Source: an uncultured Alphaproteobacteria bacterium (GTDB lineage: Bacteria > Pseudomonadota > Alphaproteobacteria > Micropepsales > Micropepsaceae). From it: 5,898 nucleotides of DNA. The notes beneath the pieces are model-generated. The model was not told the origin of the DNA. It was given only the letters and a program-made list of their open reading frames with translations, and searched no databases. Positions 1 to 5,898 of this stretch are shown in pieces. Each line of letters starts with the position of its first letter. The stretch's first letter is position 1. The stretch spans positions 1-5,898 of the forward strand of contig CAIXUE010000321.1 of the NCBI GenBank assembly GCA_903922545.1, given 5' to 3'. Both the position numbers and the translations under genes were made by a program.

Positions 1-33
1 GATCTGCTCCGGGCTAAACCTTTTCTTGGGCAT
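1..33 (-). CDS. IS3-family transposase OrfA, N-terminal fragment (cut by window edge)
   Basis: Eleven codons read leftward from an ATG at 33-31 give MPKKRFSPEQI, after which the gene leaves the window. This matches the start of IS3-family OrfA proteins (IS407-like group), which begin with a short basic stretch followed by R-F-S-x-E-Q-I and then a helix-turn-helix that binds the element's terminal repeats. A good ribosome-binding site (AAAGGAG, minus strand, within 41-47) sits about 7 bases before the ATG and fixes the start. In this family OrfA is normally joined to the DDE-catalytic OrfB by programmed -1 frameshifting; neither the rest of OrfA nor OrfB can be seen here. The family call rests on only 11 residues plus the upstream context, so it is likely but not certain. 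Confidence 0.6.
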   Translation of the reverse strand, partial: MPKKRFSPEQI

Positions 34-47
34 CGCAAAGCTCCTTT

Positions 48-74
48 CCAAGCCAATTCTATCAATTCGCTTGG
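48..74 (-). repeat. Imperfect palindrome immediately upstream of the transposase ribosome-binding site
   Basis: CCAAGC (48-53) and GCTTGG (69-74) are exact reverse complements. Inside them, AATT at 55-58 can pair with AATT at 64-67 across one C-C mismatch, leaving a 5-base loop. In minus-strand RNA this hairpin ends one base or so before AAAGGAG, the transposase ribosome-binding site. It could influence translation of the transposase when transcription enters from outside, as hairpins near the ends of some insertion sequences do, or it could be an operator. The pairing is seen directly; any function is inferred. Confidence 0.4.
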
Positions 75-213
75 TACAAAAAGAGCCATGCAGGTCAGGT
101 CCCATCGCGGCAATCATCTTGATCCAGTTCCGTGGTGGCAGTGGGGTGCAAAATCTGGCGTCAACCGATCTGGCCCAGAACACCGAAGGCAAGGCCGTCG
201 TGCCCGGTGTGTT

Positions 214-250
214 CTTTTCAAGGTGGGGATACGAGTGGGGATAGGAAAAG
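214..250. repeat. Two 9-bp direct repeats framed by a 6-bp inverted repeat, downstream of tRNA-Ser
   Basis: GTGGGGATA occurs at 223-231 and again at 235-243; the full 12-base units match at 11 of 12 positions. The pair is bracketed by CTTTTC (214-219) and GAAAAG (245-250), which are exact reverse complements. The structure lies 47 bases beyond the 3' end of tRNA-Ser. Short tandem G-rich repeats of this kind beside a tRNA resemble arm-type binding sites of tyrosine integrases, so this may be the scar or flank of an integrated island. No integrase gene is visible. The rest of the 98-296 interval shows no credible gene. Confidence 0.4.
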
Positions 251-296
251 CACCTCCGCAGAATTGGGCGGGAATGCGAGCTATATTTTGTGGCCC

Positions 297-386
297 TGGC
301 GGACAGAGAGGGATTCGAACCCTCGAACGGCTTTCACCGTTACACACTTTCCAGGCGTGCGCCTTCAACCACTCGGCCACCTGTCC
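297..386 (-). tRNA. tRNA-Ser (anticodon GGA)
   Basis: A complete class II tRNA is read on the minus strand. The acceptor stem GGACAGG pairs with TCTGTCC (one G-U pair), followed by discriminator G and an encoded CCA at 299-297. T8 and the D-arm GGCCGAGTGG are present. The anticodon loop CTGGAAA has GGA at 352-350, which reads UCC and, by wobble, UCU. The long variable arm typical of serine tRNAs is visible as AACGG...CCGTT (326-341 on the plus strand). The T-arm is GAGGG-TTCGAAT-CCCTC (308-324). Discriminator G73 and the long variable arm are the known identity elements for seryl-tRNA synthetase. The gene diverges from the lactonase-family gene on its right. Confidence 0.97.
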
Positions 387-401
387 GCACTGAGCGGGCT
401 G

Positions 402-430
402 AGATATACTGCCCCGCCCCCGCCCGCAAG
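402..430 (-). promoter_or_regulatory. Candidate sigma-70 promoter of tRNA-Ser
   Basis: On the minus strand, TTGCGG (429-424) serves as a -35 and TATATC (408-403) as a -10 with a 15-base spacer. Shifting the -35 to CTTGCG (430-425) or the -10 by one base gives 16-17. Transcription would start near 396, about 10 bases before the mature tRNA, a normal leader length. The spacer is extremely G-rich. The same AT-rich block reads TATACT (405-410) on the plus strand and could double as a -10 for the lactonase gene, but no good plus-strand -35 is seen. Confidence 0.5.
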
Positions 431-477
431 AAGCATCAAAATCCGGGCGATTTCAGGAACATGCAGGAAACCCCGCC

Positions 478-1735
478 ATGCTTGACCGCCGCGATTTCGC
501 TGCCTTGGGCGCCGCCGCGCTGATGGTCCCCGCATCCGCCCGCGCCCAGGGGGCCAGCGTGCCGTTTTATGACGCTATCGGCCCTGATCTGACCCTTTAT
601 GGCCTCGATGCCGCCTCGGCCACGCTCACCGCCCGCGGCACGGTCACACTGCCTTCCAACCTGCAATATGCCTGGCCGCACCCGTCCAAAAAATTCCTCT
701 ATGTCGCCTCCAGCAACGGCTTGCCGGGCGGGCCCCGGCGGCGCGCCCGCGCCCAGCACCGGCCATCTCCTCAGCGCCTTTGCCGTCGATCCCCAAACCG
801 GCGCGCTCACCCCGCACGGCCCCACCCGCGCGCTCACCGTGCGCCCCATTCACATGAGCATCGATCACAGCGGCCAATATGTCCTGACCGCCTACAACAC
901 CCCCAGCCACATCACCGTCCATCGTATCAACGCCGATGGCACCCTGGGCGATGAAATCCCACAAAGCCCCGGTCTGGATTTCGGCATCTATGCCCATCAG
1001 GTGCGCGCCACGCCCAACAACAAAACCGTCACCCTGGTCACGCGCGGCAACAACGCCACCAAAACCACGGCCGAAGATCCCGGCGCCATCAAGGTGTTCC
1101 GTTTTGAAAATGGCCGCCTCTCCAATCTGCAGAACCTTCAGCCCGCCGGCAGCAACGGCTATGGCTTCGGCCCCCGCCATCTGGATTTTCATCCCACCCT
1201 GCCGTTCGTCTATGTCTCGCTGGAACGCAACAGCCGGGTTGATGTCTATGGCCTGAACGCCGATGGCAGTCTTTCGCCCCAGGCTCTGTTCAAGGTTTCA
1301 ACGCTCTCGGATCCCAACGCTATCGTAGTGGGCCCCAGCGCCATTCACGTCCATCCCAATGGCCGCTTCCTCTACACGCCCAATCGTGGCTCCGGCACGG
1401 TCGATTTCAACGGCAAGCACGTCTCCAATGGCGGCTTCAATTCCGTGGCGGTTTTTTTCATTGACCCGAAAACCGGCGAACCGAAACTCATTCAGCAAGC
1501 CCCGGCGCACGCTTTTGAACTGCGCACCTTCGCCATCGATCCATCCGGAAAATTGCTGCTCGCCGCAAGCCAGATGCCGCTCCTGGTTCGCGATGGCGAT
1601 ACTGTCACCAACGTCGCCGCCGGGCTTTCCCTCTACCGCATCGAAGAGGACGGCAAGCTTACTTTCCTGCGCAAACAGGACATGGACACCAGCAAAGGCA
1701 CCCAATTCTGGTGCGGCTTTCTGAGTATGGTTTAA
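478..1735 (+). pseudogene. Lactonase-family (seven-bladed beta-propeller) exported protein, broken by a +1 frameshift
   Basis: With one base removed the gene encodes about 418 residues related to the 6-phosphogluconolactonase/3-carboxymuconate-cyclase-like lactonase family (beta-propeller fold); the true substrate is unknown. The start at 478 has AGGAAA (465-470) 7 bases upstream. Residues 1-25 form a twin-arginine signal (DRRDFAALG, then a hydrophobic stretch ending ASARA before Q), so the product would be folded before export to the periplasm. Propeller-blade motifs recur, such as HLDFHPTLPFVYVS, AIHVHPNGRFLYTPN and FAIDPSGKLLLAAS. The first frame reads native sequence to about codon 84, and the homologous reading then continues in the next frame, from LPG to GPGGAPAPSTGH. 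Deleting one G of 730-732 or one C of 733-736 restores it. As written, translation from 478 leaves the family sequence and stops at 954. It may be a true pseudogene or a sequencing error. The rest of the gene is intact, which favours a recent event or an error. Confidence 0.85.
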
Positions 1736-4311
1736 CGCACCAGTTTCTTCAGCACCGGTGTCAACGGTTTGCGCGCCTTTTCATACCCGTCCCAGGCTTT
1801 TGATTTCGCCATCAGCCCCGGCACGCTGCGCACCGTGAAATCGTGTGGGTCCAATCCCTTCTTCACCTGCGCCCATGTCAGCGGCATGGAAACCGTGGCG
1901 CCATCCCGCGCCCGGGGTGACAACGGCGCCACCGCCGTGGCCATGCGATCATTGCGCAGATAGTCGAGAAAGATTTTCCCCCGCCGTTTTTCCTTCGACA
2001 TGTTGACCAGATATTTGTCCGGACTATCCGCTGCCATCGCGGCGCTTATCGCCTGCGCAATCGCCTTGGCTTCCTTCCAGCCCAAACCCTGCGCCGCGAA
2101 CGGCGTCACCACATGCAGGCCCTTGCCGCCGGTGGTCTTGGCGAACGGAACAAGGCCCAGCTTCTCCAGCCGTTCTTTCAATTCTTTCGCCGCCGCCACC
2201 ACATCGCCAAAATCCAGCTCCGGCGCCGGGTCCAGGTCGAACACAAAACGCTCCGGCACATCCGGCTCGCCCGGGGCGCTGTTCCACGGGTGAATCTCCA
2301 GTCCCCCCGCCTGCGCCACCGCCCCCAGCGCCGCCACACTGTTCATCACCAAATACGGCTTGCGGTCGCCCGATACTTTTATCTCTTCCAGCAAATTCGA
2401 TTGCCCCGCCATGGCATGGCGCTGAAAAAACCGCTGCCCCCCAATGCCGTCCGGCGCCCGCACCATTGAACAGGGCCGCCCCTCGATATGCGGCAGCATC
2501 CATTCGCCAATGCTTTCGTAATAGCGCGCCAGTTCCAGCTTGGTGACCGGCTTCTTATCGCCCGCGTCCGGCCACAGTGCCTTGTCGGGATGCGAGATGG
2601 GAATATTCATGACCACCGCATTGCCCGCGCTTTTCTTTGTTTTGGGCTCGGCCAGCTTTGTGGCTTTCTTCGGCATCTCGGTCACCACTTCGCGCGCCGG
2701 CTTGTCGGCGCGCAATCCCTTGAACGCCGCCTGGCGCACCATGCCGTCGCCGGTCCAGCCGGCAAATTCAATTTCCGCCACCAGCTCCGGCTTCAGCCAG
2801 CTCACACCGGCCTCACGCCTGGGCGCGCCCTTGCCGGTAAAGGGGCTTTCCTTTGCCCCATTCTCTTTCAGGTGCGGCAGCAACTGTTTGACCTTGTCGG
2901 CGGAATATCCCGTCCCCACCCGGCCCACATAAATCAGATGCCCGCCGCGATGCACCCCAACCAGCAACGAGCGGAATTTCCCGGCGGTCGTGCTCCAGCC
3001 CCCGATCACCACTTCATGCCCGGCCCGGCATTTGGATTTGGTCCAGTCATCGCCCCGTCCGCTGCGATAGGGCGCATCGCCGCGCTTGGAAACAATCCCC
3101 TCCAATGACATGCGGCAGGCCGATTTCAGCACCGCTTCGCCGCCGCTGGCAAAATGCTCGACATAGCGAAGGCTGTCGCCTGCGCCTTTCAACAGCTTTT
3201 CCAGCCGCGCTTTGCGCGCCGTCAGGGGCAGGGGGCGTAAATCTTCACGCCCCACAAACAACAGATCGAAAGCGAAAAACACCAGCCCGTCGGTCTTTCC
3301 TTCCGACAGCGCCGCCTGCAGCTCGGCAAAATCCGGCGCGCCGTTATGATCCAGCGCCACGATCTCCCCATCCACAATACAGTCATCCAGTTTCGCGCCT
3401 GCCTTGGCGATGGCGGCAAACTTTCCCGTCCAGTCCAGCCCTTTGCGGGTGCGCAACACCGCTTTGCCATCCTGCACCCGCAGCTGCATGCGATAACCGT
3501 CGAATTTCACTTCATGCAGCCAGCCCGCGCCGGAAGACGGCTGCTCCACCAGCCGGCACAATTGCGGCTCGATAAAGTTTGGCAAACCCGAAACGTTTTT
3601 TCCGGCCTTCACGGGTGCAGGCTCCGGCTCCTCATCCTGCTCTTTCTTGTTGGAATGCCACACCGCATCCGCCTTGAAACTTTTGGTCCGCATAAAGGGT
3701 TTGGGCGTCTTGCCGCTGCCGCCTGCGATCTGTTTCATCGCCCGGCCGGATGCCACCGAGTGATCCTTGCTCAGGATTTTTTCGCCATCGCCATCCTTGG
3801 CGTACTGGTCGTGATGTTTGATCAGCAGCCAGTTGTTGTGCTTGCCCTTGCCATATTTATCGCCGCGCATGCGCACCAGCACCCAGCCGCCTTTCAGCTT
3901 TTCGCCCGCCAGTACGAATTTCAGGTCGCCCTTGGCCAGCATCTTGTCGGCATCGCCATCCGGCTTCCAGAAACCGCGGTCCCACAACATCACCGTGCCG
4001 CCGCCATACTGGCCTTTGGGAATGGTGCCTTCGAAATCGCCATAATCCAGCGGATGGTCTTCCACCTCCACCGCCAGCCGTTTTTCGGCCGGATCCAGCG
4101 ATGGCCCGCGCGTCACCGCCCAGGACAGAAATGTTCCCTTCCATTCCAGCCGGAAATCATAATGAAGCCTGGTGGCTTCATGCTTCTGGATCACAAAGCG
4201 CAGCGCCTCGCCGGCGGCGACTTTTTCCTTGCCGCTGGGCTCGGCGGTCTTGCTGAAATCGCGCATCGCCCGGTACTTGGAAAGCGCGGTTTTGGTGGTT
4301 TTTCTGGCCAT
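1732..4311 (-). CDS. ligD: Multifunctional ATP-dependent DNA ligase D (end-joining)
   Basis: LigD trims, fills in and seals double-strand breaks held by Ku. The 859-residue protein has the phosphoesterase-ligase-polymerase order of Pseudomonas LigD (about 840 aa), not the polymerase-first order of mycobacteria. The phosphoesterase (about 10-190) carries [12 protein letters not shown] with H44, H50, D52 and R54, then VEDHPLDY with H86 and Y90. A charged linker (about 195-240) follows. The ligase (about 245-545) has the nucleotidyl-lysine motif KFDG at K269, FDLL at 348-351, EGIVSKR at 404-410 and WTKSK at 423-427, then an OB fold. The primase-like polymerase (about 568-859) has DLDP with metal ligands D692 and D694, TTGGKGLH with H733, and a likely third aspartate, D783. 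All visible catalytic residues are present. The start at 4311 gives [19 protein letters not shown], matching the family N-terminus. ATGs at 4350, 4368 and 4407 are in frame but would add atypical sequence, and the last two would overlap ku. The ribosome-binding site is weak. It diverges from ku. Confidence 0.97.
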   Translation of the reverse strand: MARKTTKTALSKYRAMRDFSKTAEPSGKEKVAAGEALRFVIQKHEATRLHYDFRLEWKGTFLSWAVTRGPSLDPAEKRLAVEVEDHPLDYGDFEGTIPKGQYGGGTVMLWDRGFWKPDGDADKMLAKGDLKFVLAGEKLKGGWVLVRMRGDKYGKGKHNNWLLIKHHDQYAKDGDGEKILSKDHSVASGRAMKQIAGGSGKTPKPFMRTKSFKADAVWHSNKKEQDEEPEPAPVKAGKNVSGLPNFIEPQLCRLVEQPSSGAGWLHEVKFDGYRMQLRVQDGKAVLRTRKGLDWTGKFAAIAKAGAKLDDCIVDGEIVALDHNGAPDFAELQAALSEGKTDGLVFFAFDLLFVGREDLRPLPLTARKARLEKLLKGAGDSLRYVEHFASGGEAVLKSACRMSLEGIVSKRGDAPYRSGRGDDWTKSKCRAGHEVVIGGWSTTAGKFRSLLVGVHRGGHLIYVGRVGTGYSADKVKQLLPHLKENGAKESPFTGKGAPRREAGVSWLKPELVAEIEFAGWTGDGMVRQAAFKGLRADKPAREVVTEMPKKATKLAEPKTKKSAGNAVVMNIPISHPDKALWPDAGDKKPVTKLELARYYESIGEWMLPHIEGRPCSMVRAPDGIGGQRFFQRHAMAGQSNLLEEIKVSGDRKPYLVMNSVAALGAVAQAGGLEIHPWNSAPGEPDVPERFVFDLDPAPELDFGDVVAAAKELKERLEKLGLVPFAKTTGGKGLHVVTPFAAQGLGWKEAKAIAQAISAAMAADSPDKYLVNMSKEKRRGKIFLDYLRNDRMATAVAPLSPRARDGATVSMPLTWAQVKKGLDPHDFTVRSVPGLMAKSKAWDGYEKARKPLTPVLKKLVR

Positions 4312-4366
4312 ACGAAACGGAAGTTCCGCAGTGGCGTTTCCGTTCCGCATCTTTGTGGAAAACCCC
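4312..4366. promoter_or_regulatory. Divergent ligD/ku control region with direct and inverted repeats
   Basis: Only 55 bases separate the two start codons, so promoters or operators must overlap each other or the coding ends. GTTCCGCA occurs twice (4323-4330 and 4342-4349), 19 bases apart. AACGGAA (4316-4322) is the reverse complement of TTCCGTT (4338-4344). CGGAA-G-TTCCG (4318-4328) is a near-palindrome on its own. Such symmetry in a short divergent spacer suggests a regulator site coordinating both genes, or RNA hairpins in the leaders. I see no convincing -10/-35 pair and no clear ribosome-binding site for either gene (GTGGAA before ku is weak), so the promoter positions stay open. Confidence 0.45.
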
Positions 4367-5260
4367 ATGGCCAGCCGTAAAAAAACCAGGGCAAAGCCCA
4401 AAACCAAGGCTACGCGCGCGCCCGCTCACCGCCCCGCCAACTCCAATGAACCGCGCCTCTCCGCCCGGCCCATCTGGCAGGGGCAACTGCGCCTCTCGCT
4501 GGTTTCCTGTCCGGTCGCGCTTTATGGCGCCACCAGCCGCGCCTCCGATATCTCGTTCCATCTGCTCAATCCGCAAACCAACAACCGCATCCGCATGATC
4601 CCCACGGACCCGGATACCGGCCCGGTGGAGCGCGCCGACCTGGTCAAGGGCTATGAGATTTCCAAGAACCATTATGTCGTGCTCTCCAGTGATGAGCTTG
4701 ACGCCGTGAAGCTGGAAACCACCCACACCATCGAGATCGAGCGCTTTGTCGATGAAAAGGAAATCGACCGGCTTTACTGGAACGATCCCTATTATCTTCT
4801 GCCCAACGAAAAATCCGGCGCCGAAGCCTATATCGTGATCCGCGAGGCGCTCAGCGAAGCCGGCCGCATCGCGCTGGGCCGCGTCGTCATGCACACCCGC
4901 GAACGCCTGGTGGCGCTGGAGCCGCGCGACAAGGGCATTCTGGTTTACACCCTGCGCATGGCCGATGAAGTGGTGCCGCCCAAGGACGCCTTCGCCGATA
5001 TTTCCGACGCCAAGCCCGACAAGCGCATGATCGAAATCGCCCGCAAGATTATCGAACAGCAGGAAGGCAATTTCGAGCCGGACAAATTCCACGACCGTTA
5101 TGAAACCGCGCTGCGCGAACTGATCCGCCGCAAGGAAAAAGGCGAGAAGCTGGTCACCGCCGAACCGGTGGAAGATGACAACGTCATCGACCTGATGGAG
5201 GCCCTGAAGAAAAGCCTCACAAAGACCGGCGGCACCGGCCCCAAACGCAAGGCCGGCTAA
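4367..5260 (+). CDS. ku: Ku, DNA-end-binding protein of bacterial non-homologous end joining
   Basis: Ku forms a homodimeric ring that threads onto broken double-stranded DNA ends, protects and bridges them, and recruits LigD. The 297-residue protein has the bacterial Ku core from about residue 36 ([20 protein letters not shown]) through SFHLLN, the [14 protein letters not shown] segment (94-107), [14 protein letters not shown] (125-138), and the conserved region around [14 protein letters not shown] (171-184) to about 260. The C-terminus [14 protein letters not shown] (271-284) followed by a basic tail matches the segment that contacts LigD in bacterial Ku proteins. The start at 4367 is the only ATG between the ligD start and the Ku core in this frame, so a 35-residue N-terminal extension rich in K, R, P and A ([14 protein letters not shown]...) seems real; most bacterial Ku proteins begin almost directly at the core. 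It is divergent from ligD, which together make a complete minimal end-joining pair. Confidence 0.96.
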   Translation: MASRKKTRAKPKTKATRAPAHRPANSNEPRLSARPIWQGQLRLSLVSCPVALYGATSRASDISFHLLNPQTNNRIRMIPTDPDTGPVERADLVKGYEISKNHYVVLSSDELDAVKLETTHTIEIERFVDEKEIDRLYWNDPYYLLPNEKSGAEAYIVIREALSEAGRIALGRVVMHTRERLVALEPRDKGILVYTLRMADEVVPPKDAFADISDAKPDKRMIEIARKIIEQQEGNFEPDKFHDRYETALRELIRRKEKGEKLVTAEPVEDDNVIDLMEALKKSLTKTGGTGPKRKAG

Positions 5261-5282
5261 GGCGTCCCGCACCGAATTCCCG

Positions 5283-5312
5283 GTTACGCCCCGGGCCAAA
5301 ATCGGCTATACA
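5283..5312 (+). promoter_or_regulatory. Possible promoter of the cupin-fold protein gene
   Basis: GTTACG (5283-5288) and CTATAC (5306-5311) are separated by 17 bases and would place a start near 5318, giving a leader of about 20 bases. Both hexamers match sigma-70 consensus only partly. The 78-base gap after ku allows either a separate promoter here or read-through from ku. Confidence 0.28.
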
Positions 5313-5338
5313 CGCGCCCAACAAGCCGGGAGGGCGCC

Positions 5339-5898
5339 ATGAACAAAAAAATCCTTATCGCTTCGCTTCTTGCCGCCGCCAGCCTGGGGCTCTCCCCGGA
5401 CGCGCAGGCGCAGCGCAATCCGCCGTCGGTCGCCTGGGCGCCGCAGCCCATCAAGCTGGCGCCGTTCAAGGCCCCCAACAAGCTGCAGTACAAACTCTCC
5501 GACATTCTGGCCGGCCACAAGAACCAGAAAAGCTGGGCCCAGACCGTGGTGCTGACCCGCGACTATTATGGCCGCTACATCCAGATGGCGCCGGGCGAAA
5601 AAACCAAGGCGCAATTCTTCGCTGATGACCGCGTCTTCTGGGTGGTGGAATCCGGCGCGATCCGTTTCACGATTGAGGGGCAGGAGCCTTTCGTCGCCAC
5701 CAAGGGCTTTCTGGTGCAGGTGCCTTACCGCGTGCCTTACAGCATGGAAACGGTGGGCGATGCGCCCTCGCTGCGCTTCGAAGTGGGCCCGTCTTATGAA
5801 TCGCCCTCTTATCCCATCACCGAAACGCCCACGCCGATCCCGGGCATCAAATATGTCCAGTCCAATTACACCGGCAAAGGCAAATACGACGCCGACAA
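5339..5898 (+). CDS. Secreted cupin-fold protein lacking metal-binding histidines (3' end outside window)
   Basis: The reading frame is open from ATG 5339 to the window edge (186 codons), and the start is backed by GGGAGGG (5328-5334) 4 bases upstream. Residues 1-24 are a Sec signal peptide: MNKK, a hydrophobic core ILIASLLAAASLGL, and a cleavage site after DAQA before Q25. The mature part is proline-rich at first, then about residues 78-150 read like a single cupin-type beta-barrel (RYIQMAPGEKTKAQFF, FWVVESGAIRFTIEG, ATKGFLVQVPYRVPYSMET, LRFEVGPS). At the places where cupins normally have HxH...E and the second-motif histidine there is FFADD and an R-V-P-Y-S stretch, so metal binding and the usual dioxygenase or isomerase chemistry look unlikely. 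It may be a ligand-binding or structural periplasmic protein. I do not recognise a named family and no function is assigned. It follows ku on the same strand but has no obvious link to DNA repair. Confidence 0.75.
   Translation, partial: MNKKILIASLLAAASLGLSPDAQAQRNPPSVAWAPQPIKLAPFKAPNKLQYKLSDILAGHKNQKSWAQTVVLTRDYYGRYIQMAPGEKTKAQFFADDRVFWVVESGAIRFTIEGQEPFVATKGFLVQVPYRVPYSMETVGDAPSLRFEVGPSYESPSYPITETPTPIPGIKYVQSNYTGKGKYDAD

Larger units (their letters stand above)
1..97 (-). mobile_element. Left end of an IS3-family insertion sequence
   Basis: The partial orfA has a 64-base leader that should contain the element's left terminal repeat and promoter. IS3-family elements start with 5'-TG. Read on the minus strand, the most plausible start is TGACCTGCATGG beginning at position 97; TGGGACC beginning at 104 is an alternative. 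The outer boundary is therefore a guess within a few bases. The opposite end, its terminal repeat and the short target duplication lie outside the window, so completeness cannot be judged. The element sits about 200 bp downstream of the 3' end of a tRNA-Ser gene and is transcribed in the same direction as that tRNA. Confidence 0.45.

Noticed and set aside
26..244. Small plus-strand open frame across the IS end and flank
   Set aside because: It begins opposite the transposase start, crosses the IS boundary and has no good ribosome-binding site.
114..380. Minus-strand open frame running through the tRNA
   Set aside because: Its first third is the translated tRNA-Ser gene, a common false call; the remainder shows no family resemblance.
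726..736. Programmed ribosomal frameshift in the lactonase gene
   Set aside because: No known slippery heptamer, stimulatory structure or reason for regulation is apparent; a mutation or sequencing error is simpler.
4172..4366. In-frame upstream ATG that would extend Ku by 65 residues
   Set aside because: It would overlap ligD coding sequence by 140 bases and add sequence unlike Ku; the ATG at 4367 is in the right place.
3346..4380. Long open frame (344 codons) antisense to ligD
   Set aside because: It lies entirely opposite conserved ligase and phosphoesterase codons and has no recognisable product or ribosome-binding site.
5235..5256. CCGGCC/GGCCGG hairpin at the end of ku as a terminator
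   Set aside because: A 6-bp stem with a 10-base loop lies within coding sequence and is not followed by a T tract, so it does not fit a Rho-independent terminator.
5279..5295. CCCGG/CCGGG hairpin between ku and the cupin gene as a terminator
   Set aside because: The stem is only 5 bp and is followed by CCAAAA rather than T residues on the plus strand; such short GC stems are expected by chance here.
4178..5299. Long open frame (373 codons) antisense to ku
   Set aside because: The translation is low-complexity and resembles no family, while the opposite strand encodes a clear Ku protein; it is a shadow caused by GC-rich codon bias.
1..5898. CRISPR array or toxin-antitoxin system
   Set aside because: No spaced repeat array and no small paired genes with ribosome-binding sites were seen on either strand.

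Overview
This window looks like a chromosomal segment from an alphaproteobacterium. The evidence is the high-GC coding bias, the serine tRNA with an encoded CCA end, the alphaproteobacterial style of Ku and LigD, and the start of an IS3-family transposase of a type common in that class. I cannot name the genus from sequence alone.

Layout, left to right. Positions 1-97 hold the 5' edge of an IS3-family insertion sequence entering from the left and read on the minus strand: the first 11 codons of orfA, its ribosome-binding site and a small hairpin just upstream. Positions 98-296 contain no convincing gene. They carry two 9-bp direct repeats framed by a short inverted repeat, lying downstream of the 3' end of tRNA-Ser(GGA) (297-386, minus strand). 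A tRNA 3' end beside an IS and short repeats is a typical landing site for mobile DNA, but no integrase is visible. Between the tRNA and the next gene is a 91-bp divergent spacer with a good promoter candidate for the tRNA.

Positions 478-1735 (plus) encode a Tat-exported, beta-propeller lactonase-family protein. It is interrupted near codon 84 by an apparent single-base insertion in a GGGCCCC tract. Its stop codon overlaps the stop of the convergent ligD gene in a shared TTAA.

The core of the window is a complete two-component bacterial non-homologous end-joining module. ligD (minus, 859 aa, phosphoesterase-ligase-polymerase order) and ku (plus, 297 aa) diverge from a 55-bp spacer that contains direct and inverted repeats. 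Ku would hold and bridge broken DNA ends and recruit LigD, which trims, fills in and seals them. All catalytic motifs I can check are present in LigD. Ku has an unusual lysine/arginine-rich N-terminal extension.

The right end (5339 onward, plus) is the start of a gene for a secreted cupin-fold protein lacking the usual metal-binding histidines; it runs off the window. I find no convincing undescribed system. The most useful leads are the frameshifted lactonase, the repeat-bearing ku/ligD spacer, the Ku extension and the histidine-less cupin.
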